A stretch of 64,000 nt of DNA from VRUE01 sp036406595 (GCA_036406595.1 DASXAR010000074.1:46580-110579); one strand, 5' to 3'; positions 33,281 through 42,142 are shown, counted from the stretch's first letter. Numbers and translations: made by a program. Notes: a model not told the origin generated them from the letters alone.

Positions 33281-34213
33281 CTAGGCGGGTGCAGGGTCGA
33301 GCGCCAGGTCGAGGATCCGCTCGACCAGGTCCTCGAAGCTCATGCCCGCGGCCTCGGCGGCCTGCGGCAGGAGGCTGGTGTCGGTGAGCCCGGGGATCGC
33401 GTTGACCTCGAGCACCTGCGATCCCTGACCGGTAAGGATCAGGTCGACGCGGGAGAAGCCTGTGCAGCCGAGCGCCCGATAGGCGGCCAGCGCGATCGCG
33501 ACGACCTCGTCCTCCTGCCTCTGGTCAAGCTCCGCCGGGCAGGCGAAGTGGGTGCGGCCGATCTCGTAGCGGGCCTCGAAGTCGTAGCGGTCGCCGTCGC
33601 CCGGGATGGCCTCGACGACGGGCAGCGCCCTGCCGCCGAGGACGCTCACCGCCAGCTCGCGCCCGTCCGCGAAGCGCTCGAGAAGCACCCTGCTGTCGTA
33701 GCTGAAGGCCGAGACGAGGGCCTCGGGCACCTCATCGGGACCAGCCGCAAACCTGACCCCGAGTGAGGAGCCGCCGCGCCCGGGCTTGACGACCAGCGGA
33801 AAGCCGAGGCGCTGCTCGAGGCCGGACAACGCGTCCGCCGCCCCCAGCTCACGAAAGGCGGTTTCGTTGAACGCGAACCAATCCGGGGTCGGGACCCCTG
33901 CGGCGCGGAGCTCGTGCTTGGCGAGCACCTTGTCGATGCAGCGCGCGCAGGCCGCCACCCCGGGGCCCGTGAAGGGAATCCCGAGGATCTCCAGCAGCTC
34001 CTGGGCGGTTCCGTCCTCGCCCCCCGGCCCGTGCATCGCGACGAAGGCGACGTCGGGCTGCGACGAGGTGAGTCGCTCGACCAGGTCGGCGCTCGCGTCG
34101 AGGGCGATGACCTCATGCCCGAGCCGCTCGAGGGCGTCTTCGACACGGGCCGCCGAACGCAGCGAGACGCCCCGCTCGAGCGATCGCCCGCCCTTCAGGA
34201 CGGCGACCTTCAC
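33281..34213 (-). CDS. D-Ala-D-Ala ligase-like ATP-grasp enzyme (second copy)
   Basis: This 310-residue paralogue of ddl begins MKVAVLKGGRSLERGVSLRS with the catalytic Glu, has MHGPGGEDGTAQELLE near 58, KPGRGGSSLGVRF near 149, an omega loop with YDFEARYEIGRTHFACPAEL near 217 and VNAIPGLTDTSLLPQAA near 272. Residue patterns are those of active ligases, so it may make D-Ala-D-Ala or a related dipeptide. It overlaps the stop of the upstream aminotransferase (ATGA), a pairing not seen for the first copy. The two ddl genes clearly differ in sequence, so this is not a recent duplication. Confidence 0.85.
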   Translation of the reverse strand: MKVAVLKGGRSLERGVSLRSAARVEDALERLGHEVIALDASADLVERLTSSQPDVAFVAMHGPGGEDGTAQELLEILGIPFTGPGVAACARCIDKVLAKHELRAAGVPTPDWFAFNETAFRELGAADALSGLEQRLGFPLVVKPGRGGSSLGVRFAAGPDEVPEALVSAFSYDSRVLLERFADGRELAVSVLGGRALPVVEAIPGDGDRYDFEARYEIGRTHFACPAELDQRQEDEVVAIALAAYRALGCTGFSRVDLILTGQGSQVLEVNAIPGLTDTSLLPQAAEAAGMSFEDLVERILDLALDPAPA

Positions 34214-35613
34214 CCGGCTTCCTCGCCGGCCTTGCGGAAGGGCACGACGTCCCCACCCTCTCCCGCCACCCCCGGCTCAACCGGCACGTCCTCCGCGTTG
34301 CGTCCGGGCGTGCCGGGCGAGACCTCGGCCAGATCGTGTTCACCCGTGAGGGTGGCGTAGAGCTCGACCTGCTCGGCGACGGTCCTGCCGATCCGGCGGA
34401 TCCCCTCGCGGATCTCCGCCTCGCCGACCCCGGAGTAGTTGAGGCGCATCGAGCTGTGGCCCCGCCCGTCGACGTAGGCCGCCTGGCCCGGAACGAAGGC
34501 GACGTCCTCGCGAAGCGCCTTGGCGAGGAGGTCGCTTGTGTCGATGTAGTCGGGGAGCGTCGCCCAGATGAAGAGGCCGCCCTCGGGCTCGGTCCAGTGT
34601 GCTTGGGGCGGGAAGTGCTCGCGAAGCGCGGAGATCATCGTGTCGCGGCGGCGGCGGTAGATCTCGGCGAGGCTGGAGACGTACTTCTGCCAGTTCCCTT
34701 CCATGAAGTACTCGCGGACGAAGTACTGGGTCAGGGTGGAGGTGCAGAGGTCAGCCGCCTGCTTGCCAAGCACGATCTTCTCCATCACCGGCGGCGGCGC
34801 AACCGCCCAGCCGAGCCGGATCCCCGGCGAGAGGATCTTCGAGAACGTCCCGATGTAGACGACGAAGTCGCCGCCGTCGAGCTGATAGAGCGGCGGCAGC
34901 GGCTCGCCCCCGAAGCGAAGCAGGCCGTAGGGGTTGTCCTCGACGACGATCAGCTCGCGCCGGCCGGCCAGCTCGACCAGGCGCCGCCGCCGCTCCAGCG
35001 AGAGCGTGACGCCGGCCGGGTTCTGGAAGCTGGGCACCGAATAGACGAATTTGGGCTTCCGACCCTCGCGGTCGAGGGTCGCGAGGACCGCCTCCAGCTC
35101 TTCGATCCGCATCCCGTCCTCGTCGCACTCGACCTGGATCACGTCCGCCTCGTAGCTACAGAAGACGGGCACCGCGCCCGGGTAGGTGGGCGCCTCGCAG
35201 ACGACGACGTCCCCCGGGTCGAGCAGCGTCTTGCAGACCAGGTCGATCGCCTGCTGCCCTCCCGTGGTGACGATCACGTCGTCCGGGTCGACCAGCATTC
35301 CCTCGGCGCCCATCACCTGCAGGATGCAGTCGACGGTCTCGGCGAAGCCCTCGGTCGGGCCGTACTGGAGCGCCTCGGCGGCGGACTCCTGCGCGATCCG
35401 CGTCATCTGGGCGGCGAAGGTGCCCGCCGGAAAGGTCGAGGTGTCCGGGAGGCCGCCGGCGAGGGAGATCACCTCGGGCCTCGCCGTGACCGCCATCAGG
35501 TCGCGCATCGCCGAGGAGCGCATCACCCGGGTCCGCGACGCGAAGAGGCCCGCGTACCGCTCGAGATCGCGCGTCCGCGTGTGAGCCCGGCGGCGGTGCG
35601 GCGGCTCGTGCAT
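34210..35613 (-). CDS. PLP-dependent class I/II aminotransferase (2-aminoadipate/LysN type)
   Basis: This 467-residue fold-type I aminotransferase has ISLAGGLPDTSTFPAG near 49, LQYGPTEGF near 83, the cofactor region TTGGQQAIDLVCKTLLDPGD near 115, SVPSFQNPAGVTLS near 190 and the PLP-binding Lys in GTFSKILSPGIRLGW near 255. The sequence resembles LysN/MocR-type enzymes without the DNA-binding domain. The substrate is unknown. It overlaps the second ddl by four bases, so the two may supply and use an amino acid together. The last 45 residues are a polar extension. Confidence 0.88.
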   Translation of the reverse strand: MHEPPHRRRAHTRTRDLERYAGLFASRTRVMRSSAMRDLMAVTARPEVISLAGGLPDTSTFPAGTFAAQMTRIAQESAAEALQYGPTEGFAETVDCILQVMGAEGMLVDPDDVIVTTGGQQAIDLVCKTLLDPGDVVVCEAPTYPGAVPVFCSYEADVIQVECDEDGMRIEELEAVLATLDREGRKPKFVYSVPSFQNPAGVTLSLERRRRLVELAGRRELIVVEDNPYGLLRFGGEPLPPLYQLDGGDFVVYIGTFSKILSPGIRLGWAVAPPPVMEKIVLGKQAADLCTSTLTQYFVREYFMEGNWQKYVSSLAEIYRRRRDTMISALREHFPPQAHWTEPEGGLFIWATLPDYIDTSDLLAKALREDVAFVPGQAAYVDGRGHSSMRLNYSGVGEAEIREGIRRIGRTVAEQVELYATLTGEHDLAEVSPGTPGRNAEDVPVEPGVAGEGGDVVPFRKAGEEAG

Positions 35614-35619
35614 CGTTGA

Positions 35620-35625
35620 AGTGTA
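35620..35625 (-). promoter_or_regulatory. -10-like TACACT for the aminotransferase
   Basis: On the minus strand TACACT is followed by six bases and then the ATG at 35613. No Shine-Dalgarno is present. This is the tightest form of the leaderless pattern. Confidence 0.5.
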
Positions 35626-35661
35626 GGTTTTCCCAATGAGCGCGCATCGAGAGGGATTGCG

Positions 35662-36096
35662 GTGAGCTTCCTGGAGGGAGCAGGGTTGGAGGTCGGGATC
35701 GGCCTCGCGATCGGGATGCTGGCGGGAACCACCGGGACCCGCGGGTCGGCGCGCGGCCGGATGACCCTTCTCGCTGCCGTGATCGGCCTGGCCGTCGGCA
35801 TCCTTCTCGCCGGCAGCGCCGACCTGAGCACGCCGATCGGAGCGCTCTTCTGCATCGCCGGAGCGATCCTAGGCTGCCTCGTCATCAGCGACGTGGTCAG
35901 CGGGGCCAGCCGCCGCGAGGGTGGAGGGAGCGGGGCGCTCGGCTTCCTGGTCTCGCTCGCCGCCCTGATCATCGTCGCGATCGCGCTGCTCGTGCCGGTG
36001 GTGGCGCTGATCGCCGCCGCCGCGCTCGTCTGGCTGGGCGCCACCCGGCACCGCCGCGCCCAGCGCAAACACGCCGGCCTGCGCGTCCTCCGCTAG
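35662..36096 (+). CDS. Small four-TM membrane protein
   Basis: This is a 144-residue hydrophobic protein of unknown function. Four TM segments can be drawn at about 8-24, 34-52, 58-78 and 93-125, joined by short polar loops (TTGTRGSARGR, SGASRREGGGSG), with a basic C-terminus (RHRRAQRKHAG). GTG 35662 has GAGAGGG six bases upstream. It is followed by a phosphodiesterase gene behind a strong hairpin. I recognise no family. Confidence 0.6.
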   Translation: MSFLEGAGLEVGIGLAIGMLAGTTGTRGSARGRMTLLAAVIGLAVGILLAGSADLSTPIGALFCIAGAILGCLVISDVVSGASRREGGGSGALGFLVSLAALIIVAIALLVPVVALIAAAALVWLGATRHRRAQRKHAGLRVLR

Positions 36097-36098
36097 AT

Positions 36099-36138
36099 CG
36101 CTCCCTTCATCATTGGGCGGTAGATGCCCAAGGGAGCG
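36099..36138 (+). promoter_or_regulatory. Hairpin that covers the Shine-Dalgarno of the next gene
   Basis: CGCTCCCTT (36099-36107) pairs perfectly with AAGGGAGCG (36130-36138), and TGGGC (36114-36118) with GCCCA (36126-36130) inside. The right arm contains AGGGAG at 36131-36136, the only Shine-Dalgarno-like sequence before ATG 36150. It could mask ribosome binding or end the upstream transcript. Confidence 0.5.
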
Positions 36139-36149
36139 AACGCCATCCG

Positions 36150-37667
36150 ATGAGCGCCAGGAAGCTGGTCCTCACCTACGTCGACTCGCTGCGGACGGAC
36201 ATGCTCGAGCGGGCCGCATCCGAGGGCAGCGCGCCGACCTTCGCGGCGCTGCTCGAGCGCGGTGCGCTCGTGCCCGACTGCGTCTCCAGCTTTCCCTCGG
36301 TGACGCCGGTCGCCTGCGCCGAGATGGTCACCGGCGCCGGCGCCGACCGGCACTGGATCAGCGGGATGAACTGGTACCACCGGCTGGAGCGACGCTACGT
36401 CGAGTACGGGTCCTCGCTTGACGCGACGCGGGCCTTCGGCGTCTTCCGGGCGCTCTACGACCTCGTCTACAACCTCAACCTGTCGCACCTCAGCAGCGAG
36501 GTCGAAACCCTCTTCGAGCAGCTCGACGACGCCGGCCTGCGGACGGCCTGCACGCCCTTCCTCATCTACCGGGGCCGCCACCGCCACGAGGTCTCGCTGG
36601 AGGGCCTGCTGCGTCGCGCCGTCGACGTCAGCCGCCTCAAGTTCCACCACCACACGTGGGGCCCGGCCGAGCTCTTCTACGGTGACCTCTACGCGAGCCG
36701 CGAGGTCCCCTGCCGCTCGACCTCGATCCCGGGCAACCGCGACGGCTACTCGGCCTGCTGCGCGGCCGAGCTGGCGAAGGACGACGGCTACGACTTCCTC
36801 CTCTTCTCCCTTCCTGACAACGACAGCCACTCGCACCGCCACGGCCCGGAGGCGAGCCTGGAATCGATTGCGAAGGCGGACTCCTGCTTCGCGGAGCTGG
36901 TGGACGCGGCCGGTGGACTCGACTCGTTCCTCGCCGAGAACGCGGTGATCCTCGTCGCCGACCACGCCCAGTCCGCGGTGCAACGCGGCCTGCCCCTCGC
37001 AGAGCTGCTGGGCAGAGAGTGGACCGTGCTCCAGCCCTCCGAGGACCGGCCCGAGCTCGCCCAGCTCGCGGTCAGCCCGACCGGGCGCGCAGCGCATGTC
37101 TACCTGCTCGACGGCGAGGGGGAGAGGGCGCATCCGGAGGAGGTCGGCGGGATGCTGGCGGAGACCGAAGGGATCGATCTGGTCTGTCGCCTCGAGGGCG
37201 CAGCCGGGGCGCCGCTGCTTCGGCACGACCCGGGCGTGCGCGCCCCGCGAGAGGCGACCGCGGTGGTCGAGCGCCAGGGCCGGACGCTCCGCTTCCGCCA
37301 GGGAGATGCGGTGGCCGACCTCCGCGGCCGCGGATGGGACTTCGAGGGGGACCTGGCCGCCCTTGACGCCGAGGTCGAGGACGGCCGGATCCTCACCCCC
37401 GAATACCCCGACGCGCTCGGCAGGGTCCACGCCGCCCTGACCGCCCCGCAGGCCGGCGACTACGTCGTCTCCCTCGCGCCGGGTTACGAGGCGGTCGATT
37501 GGGGCGGGGTCAGCCATGCGGGCGGCGGCAGCCACGGCTCGCTCCATCGCGAGGACTCGCTGGGGCCACTGCTCTTCGTCGGCTGCGGCCCGGAAAACCC
37601 GCAGGAGCGCGGCCAGTGGGCGCTCCGCGACATCGCGCCGCTGGTCAGGGCGCACTTCGGGCTTTGA
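36150..37667 (+). CDS. Alkaline phosphatase-superfamily phosphodiesterase/nucleotide pyrophosphatase
   Basis: This is a 505-residue metal-dependent phosphodiesterase-like enzyme. The nucleophile region is SSFPSVTPVACAEMVTGAGADRH (split here as SSFPSVTPVACAEM and VTGAGADRH) near 46-68, with Thr as likely nucleophile. Metal ligands appear in LPDNDSHSHRHGPE near 223, VADHAQS near 271 and HGSLHREDS near 460. The usual opening DGLRPDM is replaced by DSLRTDM, so the first Asp ligand is kept. There is no signal peptide, so it is probably cytosolic. It is coupled by TTGA to a membrane glycosyltransferase gene. Substrate unknown. Confidence 0.82.
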   Translation: MSARKLVLTYVDSLRTDMLERAASEGSAPTFAALLERGALVPDCVSSFPSVTPVACAEMVTGAGADRHWISGMNWYHRLERRYVEYGSSLDATRAFGVFRALYDLVYNLNLSHLSSEVETLFEQLDDAGLRTACTPFLIYRGRHRHEVSLEGLLRRAVDVSRLKFHHHTWGPAELFYGDLYASREVPCRSTSIPGNRDGYSACCAAELAKDDGYDFLLFSLPDNDSHSHRHGPEASLESIAKADSCFAELVDAAGGLDSFLAENAVILVADHAQSAVQRGLPLAELLGREWTVLQPSEDRPELAQLAVSPTGRAAHVYLLDGEGERAHPEEVGGMLAETEGIDLVCRLEGAAGAPLLRHDPGVRAPREATAVVERQGRTLRFRQGDAVADLRGRGWDFEGDLAALDAEVEDGRILTPEYPDALGRVHAALTAPQAGDYVVSLAPGYEAVDWGGVSHAGGGSHGSLHREDSLGPLLFVGCGPENPQERGQWALRDIAPLVRAHFGL

Positions 37668-39277
37668 GACAGGTTCTGAGGGTGCCTCTCGTAGCCGGCC
37701 TCATGCTGGGGTCGCTTCTCGCTTTTCACGTCTCGGTGGCGTCCGCCGCGGAGATCTCGGCTGCCGAAGCGGTGGCCGTGGCAGGCGGCGACGCGAACGT
37801 GGCGAAGGAGCGACGCGAGAACGGCGCCCTGACCCACACCGCGGCGATGGTCGACGGCAGCTGGGAGGTTGCCTACTTCGCGGGCGGGGACGAGGTTGCG
37901 CTGGTCGTCGTCGACCCCGACAGCGGCCGCATCCGCGAGTCGTGGACCGGCTATCAGGTCAGCTGGAAGATGGCGCGCGGCTACTCGGGCTCCTTCGGCC
38001 ACAAGCTGAACGCTCCGTATGTCTTCCTGCCGCTCTGCGCGATCTTCCTGATCGGGCTGTTGGACTGGCGCCGTCCCTGGCGGCTCGCCAGTCTCGACCT
38101 CCTGGTCCTGCTCGGCTTCGCCGTCTCCCACTACTTCTTCAACCGGGCGGAGATCGGCGTCTCGGTGCCGCTCGTCTACCCGGTGCTCGCCTATCTCGCG
38201 GCCCGAGCTCTCTGGATCGGGTTGACCGGCCGGAGCGGGCCTGGGCTGCGCCCGGTCTGGCGGGCGAGCTGGCTCTTCGTCGCAGCGCTGTTCCTGGTCG
38301 GCCTGCGGGTCGGCCTCAACCTGGCGGACTCGGGCGTGATCGACGTCGGGTACGCCGGCGTGGTCGGCGCCGACCGGATCGAGCACGGCGAAAGCCTCTA
38401 CGGCTCCTTCCCCGGCGACGTCTCGGAGGGAGACACCTACGGCCCGGCGAACTATCTGGCCTATGTGCCCTTCGAGGCGATCTGGCCCTGGTCCGGAGGC
38501 TGGGACGACCTGCCGGCGGCGCACGGCGCCGCGGTCGCCTTCGACCTCCTCACCTTCCTGCTGCTCGCCTGGCTCGGCCTGCGGATCCGTCCCGGCCCCG
38601 GCGGGCGGAGGCTCGCGGCGATCCTCGCCTTCGGCTGGGCCGCCTATCCCTACACTGCCTACGCGCTCGAGTCGAACTCGAACGACTCGCTCGTCGCGGC
38701 GCTCCTCGTCGCCACGCTCCTCCTTCTCGCGCGACCGGCGGCCAGGGGGGCGGCCATCGCCGCCGCCGCGATGACCAAGTTCGCGCCCCTCGTCCTGGTG
38801 CCGATGCTCGCGACCTACCGCTCCTCCGGGCGGCGCACGGCCATCGCGTTTGCCGGCGCCTTCGCCGCTGCGACCCTCCTACTGCTCGCCTGGCCGGCGA
38901 TCGACCCCGGCCTCCACACCTTCTACGACCGCACGATCGGCTATCAGTCCGGCCGCGACTCTCCCTTCAGCATTTGGGGCCAGGTTCCGTCACTCGAGCC
39001 GCTGCGCATCGCGATCCTCGCCGCAACGGGCGCCCTCTCGCTCCTGCTCGCGCTCCGTCCGAGGAGCAAGGCCCCCACCCAGGTCGCGGCCCTCGGCGCC
39101 GGGCTGCTGATCCTCCTGCAGGCGACCGCTCAGCACTGGTTCTACCTCTACGTCGTCTGGTTCTACCCCCTGCTCCTGGTCGCGCTCGCGCCCGGCGGCG
39201 AGGCGGCCCCGGAGGCTAGCCAGGAGGGGCCGGGAGCAATACCTGCCGAATCGACTCCGCCAGCCCTGCGGAGTTGA
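37664..39277 (+). CDS. GT87-like polytopic glycosyltransferase with N-terminal PepSY-like domain
   Basis: This is a protein of about 537 residues. It begins with a signal-like segment (about 7-27), then an outer domain of about 80 residues (AAEAVAVAGGDANVAKE, GSWEVAYFAGGDEVALVVVD, DSGRIRESWTG) that resembles PepSY. Ten or more TM helices follow, with GPANYLAYVPFEAIWPW near 260 and AMTKFAPLVLVPML near 362, as in DUF2029/GT87 polyprenyl-phosphate-sugar transferases. TTG 37664 overlaps the previous stop; GTG 37682 is the alternative. Its 3' end overlaps the convergent ymdB-like gene by 62 bases. Confidence 0.72.
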   Translation: MRQVLRVPLVAGLMLGSLLAFHVSVASAAEISAAEAVAVAGGDANVAKERRENGALTHTAAMVDGSWEVAYFAGGDEVALVVVDPDSGRIRESWTGYQVSWKMARGYSGSFGHKLNAPYVFLPLCAIFLIGLLDWRRPWRLASLDLLVLLGFAVSHYFFNRAEIGVSVPLVYPVLAYLAARALWIGLTGRSGPGLRPVWRASWLFVAALFLVGLRVGLNLADSGVIDVGYAGVVGADRIEHGESLYGSFPGDVSEGDTYGPANYLAYVPFEAIWPWSGGWDDLPAAHGAAVAFDLLTFLLLAWLGLRIRPGPGGRRLAAILAFGWAAYPYTAYALESNSNDSLVAALLVATLLLLARPAARGAAIAAAAMTKFAPLVLVPMLATYRSSGRRTAIAFAGAFAAATLLLLAWPAIDPGLHTFYDRTIGYQSGRDSPFSIWGQVPSLEPLRIAILAATGALSLLLALRPRSKAPTQVAALGAGLLILLQATAQHWFYLYVVWFYPLLLVALAPGGEAAPEASQEGPGAIPAESTPPALRS

Positions 39278-39995
39278 TCTCGACAGCCGCCCCCATCACC
39301 CAGACGTCCTCCTCGGCCGTTTCGAAGCGAACCGGCATCTGGGTGATCAGGGCCTCGAGCGCCTGCTCGGGCTTCACCCCCAGCACGCTCGTCCTCGAGC
39401 CGGTCATGCCGACGTCCGAGATGTAGGCGGTCCCCTTCGGCAGCACCCTGGCGTCGGCGGTCGGCACGTGCGTATGGGTCCCGAACACCGCAGCGACGCG
39501 CCCGTCGAGGTGCCACCCCATCGCCACCTTCTCGCTCGTCACCTCTGCGTGGAAGTCGACCAGGATCGCGTCGGCCTCGATCTGCTCGAGAATGCCGTCG
39601 ACCTCGTGGAACGGGGAACGGGCCACCTGCAGGCCGACCGCGCCGCTGAGGTTGATCACGCCGATCCTGGCGCCGCCGGCCTCGACCACGAGATGGCCGC
39701 GTCCGGGGTTGGCGTGCGGGTAGTTGGCGGGGCGGACCACGTTCGCCGCCCGGTCGAGGTACTCATATGCCTCACGGTGGCGGTAGACGTGGTTGCCGGT
39801 GGTGATCACGTCGGCGCCGGCGTCGAACAGAGATTGCGCGGTCTTCTCGGTTATCCCGACGCCGCCCGCCGAGTTCTCCCCGTTGACGATGACAAGGTCG
39901 GGCCGGTGGCTCTCCCGTAGCTCCGGCATCGCCGCCGCGAGCCCGCGGCGTCCCGGCCCGCCGACGACGTCTCCGATGAAGAGGACCCGGGTCAA
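39216..39995 (-). CDS. YmdB/TIGR00282-family metallophosphoesterase
   Basis: This is a 259-residue calcineurin-like phosphoesterase. Metal-site motifs are FIGDVVGGPGRRG near 5, VNGENSAGGVGIT near 36, TTGNHVYRH near 65 and FGTHTHVPTADARVLP near 181. Relatives hydrolyse 2',3'-cyclic nucleotides and influence RNA turnover. TTG 39993-39995 is chosen because -10-like TAGGGT (40009-40004) lies eight bases before it and overlaps the earlier GTG at 40004. The last 62 bases run over the end of the convergent glycosyltransferase gene. Confidence 0.88.
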   Translation of the reverse strand: MTRVLFIGDVVGGPGRRGLAAAMPELRESHRPDLVIVNGENSAGGVGITEKTAQSLFDAGADVITTGNHVYRHREAYEYLDRAANVVRPANYPHANPGRGHLVVEAGGARIGVINLSGAVGLQVARSPFHEVDGILEQIEADAILVDFHAEVTSEKVAMGWHLDGRVAAVFGTHTHVPTADARVLPKGTAYISDVGMTGSRTSVLGVKPEQALEALITQMPVRFETAEEDVWVMGAAVEINSAGLAESIRQVLLPAPPG

Positions 39996-40036
39996 ACACC
40001 ACAACCCTAACCGCGATGCCGCGGCGCGGCGCTGGC

Positions 40037-41389
40037 TCAGACGCTCGCGAAGCGGCGCATCGCAAGACGGGCCATCGCGCCGTAGGCGACCGCAAGCGCG
40101 ACCAGGTGCAGCAGGGGCCCGCCGATGCCGGGCCCCGAGGAGTCGAGCGCCGCGGTCATCGCCTGCAGCGCGGGCTTGAACGGGAAGAGCGCGGTGAGGT
40201 AGCGGATCGCGTCGTACAGGCCGGGGCCGACGGCGCCCGAGGGGACCAGCGAGAGCAGGGCGATCGGGAGGGAGACCATGAAGGCCAGCAGGGAGACGGC
40301 GCGCACCTCCCTTGCCGCCGCGCCCAGCGCCGCCCCCGCCGAGGCGAGCGCGGTCCCGCCGAGAAGCGCCGCGAGCACCCAGAGGCCGAACCGGCTCCAG
40401 TCGAGCGAGACGAAGGCCTGCACCCCGGCGAGCATCAGCAGGGTGACCCCGAGCCCGACAGCCGCGCCGAGCCCGACCTTCTCGACCAGGAGGGCCGTGC
40501 GCGAGACCAGCCCTCGGGTGAGCCGTGAGAAGGCGTTCTCCTCGCGCTCGAGAGCCAGCGAGCCGGCGACCAGGAGGACGGTGACGAAGGTGAGGGTGAA
40601 GGTCGCGGCGACGGCGATCGCGAAGATGTCAAGCGGCGTCGTCGGGGCGCTGACCACCTGCTTGTCGACCTCGACCGGCTGCGCGACCCGTCGCAGCAGC
40701 GGCTTCGCGATGTCGAAGTTTTCGAGCGCCAGGCCGGTGAAGCCGAGCACCCGTCCGACCGCGTCCTCGAGCGGGCCGGGCGGGAGCGCCGCGCTCACCC
40801 GGTGCAGGATCCGGTCGCTCTCGCGCAGCCCGAGGATCTCTATCCGCTGGCCGACGACCTCGACGCTGCCCCCGTTGACAAGCAGGTTGAGCGACCGGCC
40901 GCCTTCGGCGGCCATCCGGCGGGCGATCACGAGGTTCGCTTCGGAGAGCAGCGCCGAGATCCGGTCGTCGACGAGGCGCGCCTTGATCGGATCCTCCTGG
41001 TTGACGATGACTTCGACCCGCGGCGTTTCGGGGGAGGGGGTGGAGAGCGAGTTGAGACGGTCGACCAGGTCGGCGGGCAGGACGAGGGCCGCGAGCACGT
41101 CGCCCGAGCGGACCCTGTCGACGGCGTCGGCGCGGTCGTCGGCGTGTACGCACTGGACCCGCCGGCAGACCCGGTCTTCGACGCCGACCGCCGGCAGCTC
41201 GGAGTCGCCGATGCTGACCCGCGACCCGGTGGGGACCTCGTTGATGAAGGCGACCCGGGGCTTGCCCGGGTCGCGCGAGATCGCGAAGCCGACCAGGATC
41301 GCGATCAGCACCGGGTAGGCGACGAGGAGGAATGCCTGCAGCGGCGAGCGCCGCAGGATCTGCAGGTCCTTGAGCAGGAGCCAGCGCAT
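40037..41389 (-). CDS. ABC-2 type transporter permease
   Basis: This 450-residue permease has a first TM at about 19-37, a long extracytoplasmic region (about 45-255) with GDVLAALVLPADLVDRL near 94, and five or six TM helices from about 255 to the end. This is the ABC2_membrane_3 (YhgE/DrrB-like) layout of exporters. It pairs with the ATPase gene just upstream (two bases between). Cargo is not predictable; lipid, glycan or drug export are typical. Confidence 0.85.
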   Translation of the reverse strand: MRWLLLKDLQILRRSPLQAFLLVAYPVLIAILVGFAISRDPGKPRVAFINEVPTGSRVSIGDSELPAVGVEDRVCRRVQCVHADDRADAVDRVRSGDVLAALVLPADLVDRLNSLSTPSPETPRVEVIVNQEDPIKARLVDDRISALLSEANLVIARRMAAEGGRSLNLLVNGGSVEVVGQRIEILGLRESDRILHRVSAALPPGPLEDAVGRVLGFTGLALENFDIAKPLLRRVAQPVEVDKQVVSAPTTPLDIFAIAVAATFTLTFVTVLLVAGSLALEREENAFSRLTRGLVSRTALLVEKVGLGAAVGLGVTLLMLAGVQAFVSLDWSRFGLWVLAALLGGTALASAGAALGAAAREVRAVSLLAFMVSLPIALLSLVPSGAVGPGLYDAIRYLTALFPFKPALQAMTAALDSSGPGIGGPLLHLVALAVAYGAMARLAMRRFASV

Positions 41390-41391
41390 CG

Positions 41392-42120
41392 TCAGTGACC
41401 GCGGTGGTGGAGGTAGGCGACGAAGGCGGTCTCGAAGTCGCTGCTGGCGGCCTCGGGGGCCTCGCGCCGCACCGCTTCGCGCAGCTCGGCGGGCGTGCCG
41501 TCGAAGAGCGCCTCGCCGTCGGCAAGGACGAGCAGCCGCTGCCCGTAGCGCTCGGCCTCCTGGATGTCGTGGGTCGAGAAGATCACCGTCGTCCCCCCGC
41601 CGGCGAGGCGGGAGACGAACTCCCAGAGGCGTGCGCGCTGGCGCGGGTCGAGGCCGACGCTCGGCTCGTCGAGCAGCAGCACGACCGGCCGGGCCAGGAG
41701 CCCGACGGCGATGTTCACCCGCTGCTGGTTACCGCCCGACAGCCGCGCCACCAGCTCGCTGCGCCGCTCCCGGAGGCCGGTCAGCCCGAGCATCTCCTCG
41801 ACTGAGGCGCGGGGGTCGGCGTGACCCTCCAGCCGGGCGAAGAGGAGGAGGTTCTCCTCCACGGAGAGGCGCCGGTAGAGGGCGGCCTGTTGCGGCACCC
41901 AGCCCACCGCGCCGCCCGGGAGGTGGATCGAGCCCTCGTCGGCGGCGGCGATCCCGGCGAGGATCGAGAGCAGAGTCGTCTTGCCGGCGCCGTTCGGCCC
42001 GATCACGGCGACCAGGTCGCCGGCGCCGGCCGCGAAGTCGACACCCCGCAGCGCGGCCTGGCTTCCATAGGTCTTCACGAGCCCTCGTGCGTCGAGCGCG
42101 GCCGCCGCGGTCCCAGCCAT
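41392..42120 (-). CDS. ABC transporter ATP-binding protein
   Basis: This 242-residue ATPase has Walker A GPNGAGKTTLLSIL near 42, Q-loop VPQQAALY near 75, signature LSGGNQQRVNIA near 127, Walker B VVLLLDEPSVGLDP near 145 and switch His in STHDIQEAERY near 181. It energises the neighbouring ABC-2 permease. It is divergent from hemB, with 35 bases between starts. Confidence 0.92.
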   Translation of the reverse strand: MAGTAAAALDARGLVKTYGSQAALRGVDFAAGAGDLVAVIGPNGAGKTTLLSILAGIAAADEGSIHLPGGAVGWVPQQAALYRRLSVEENLLLFARLEGHADPRASVEEMLGLTGLRERRSELVARLSGGNQQRVNIAVGLLARPVVLLLDEPSVGLDPRQRARLWEFVSRLAGGGTTVIFSTHDIQEAERYGQRLLVLADGEALFDGTPAELREAVRREAPEAASSDFETAFVAYLHHRGH

Positions 42121-42142
42121 GGGCCGGAACGCTACCTCCCCC

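Noticed and set aside
40004..40009. GTG 40004 as the start of the ymdB-like gene
   Set aside because: It overlaps the -10-like TAGGGT. TTG 39995 fits the leaderless spacing and the family N-terminus.
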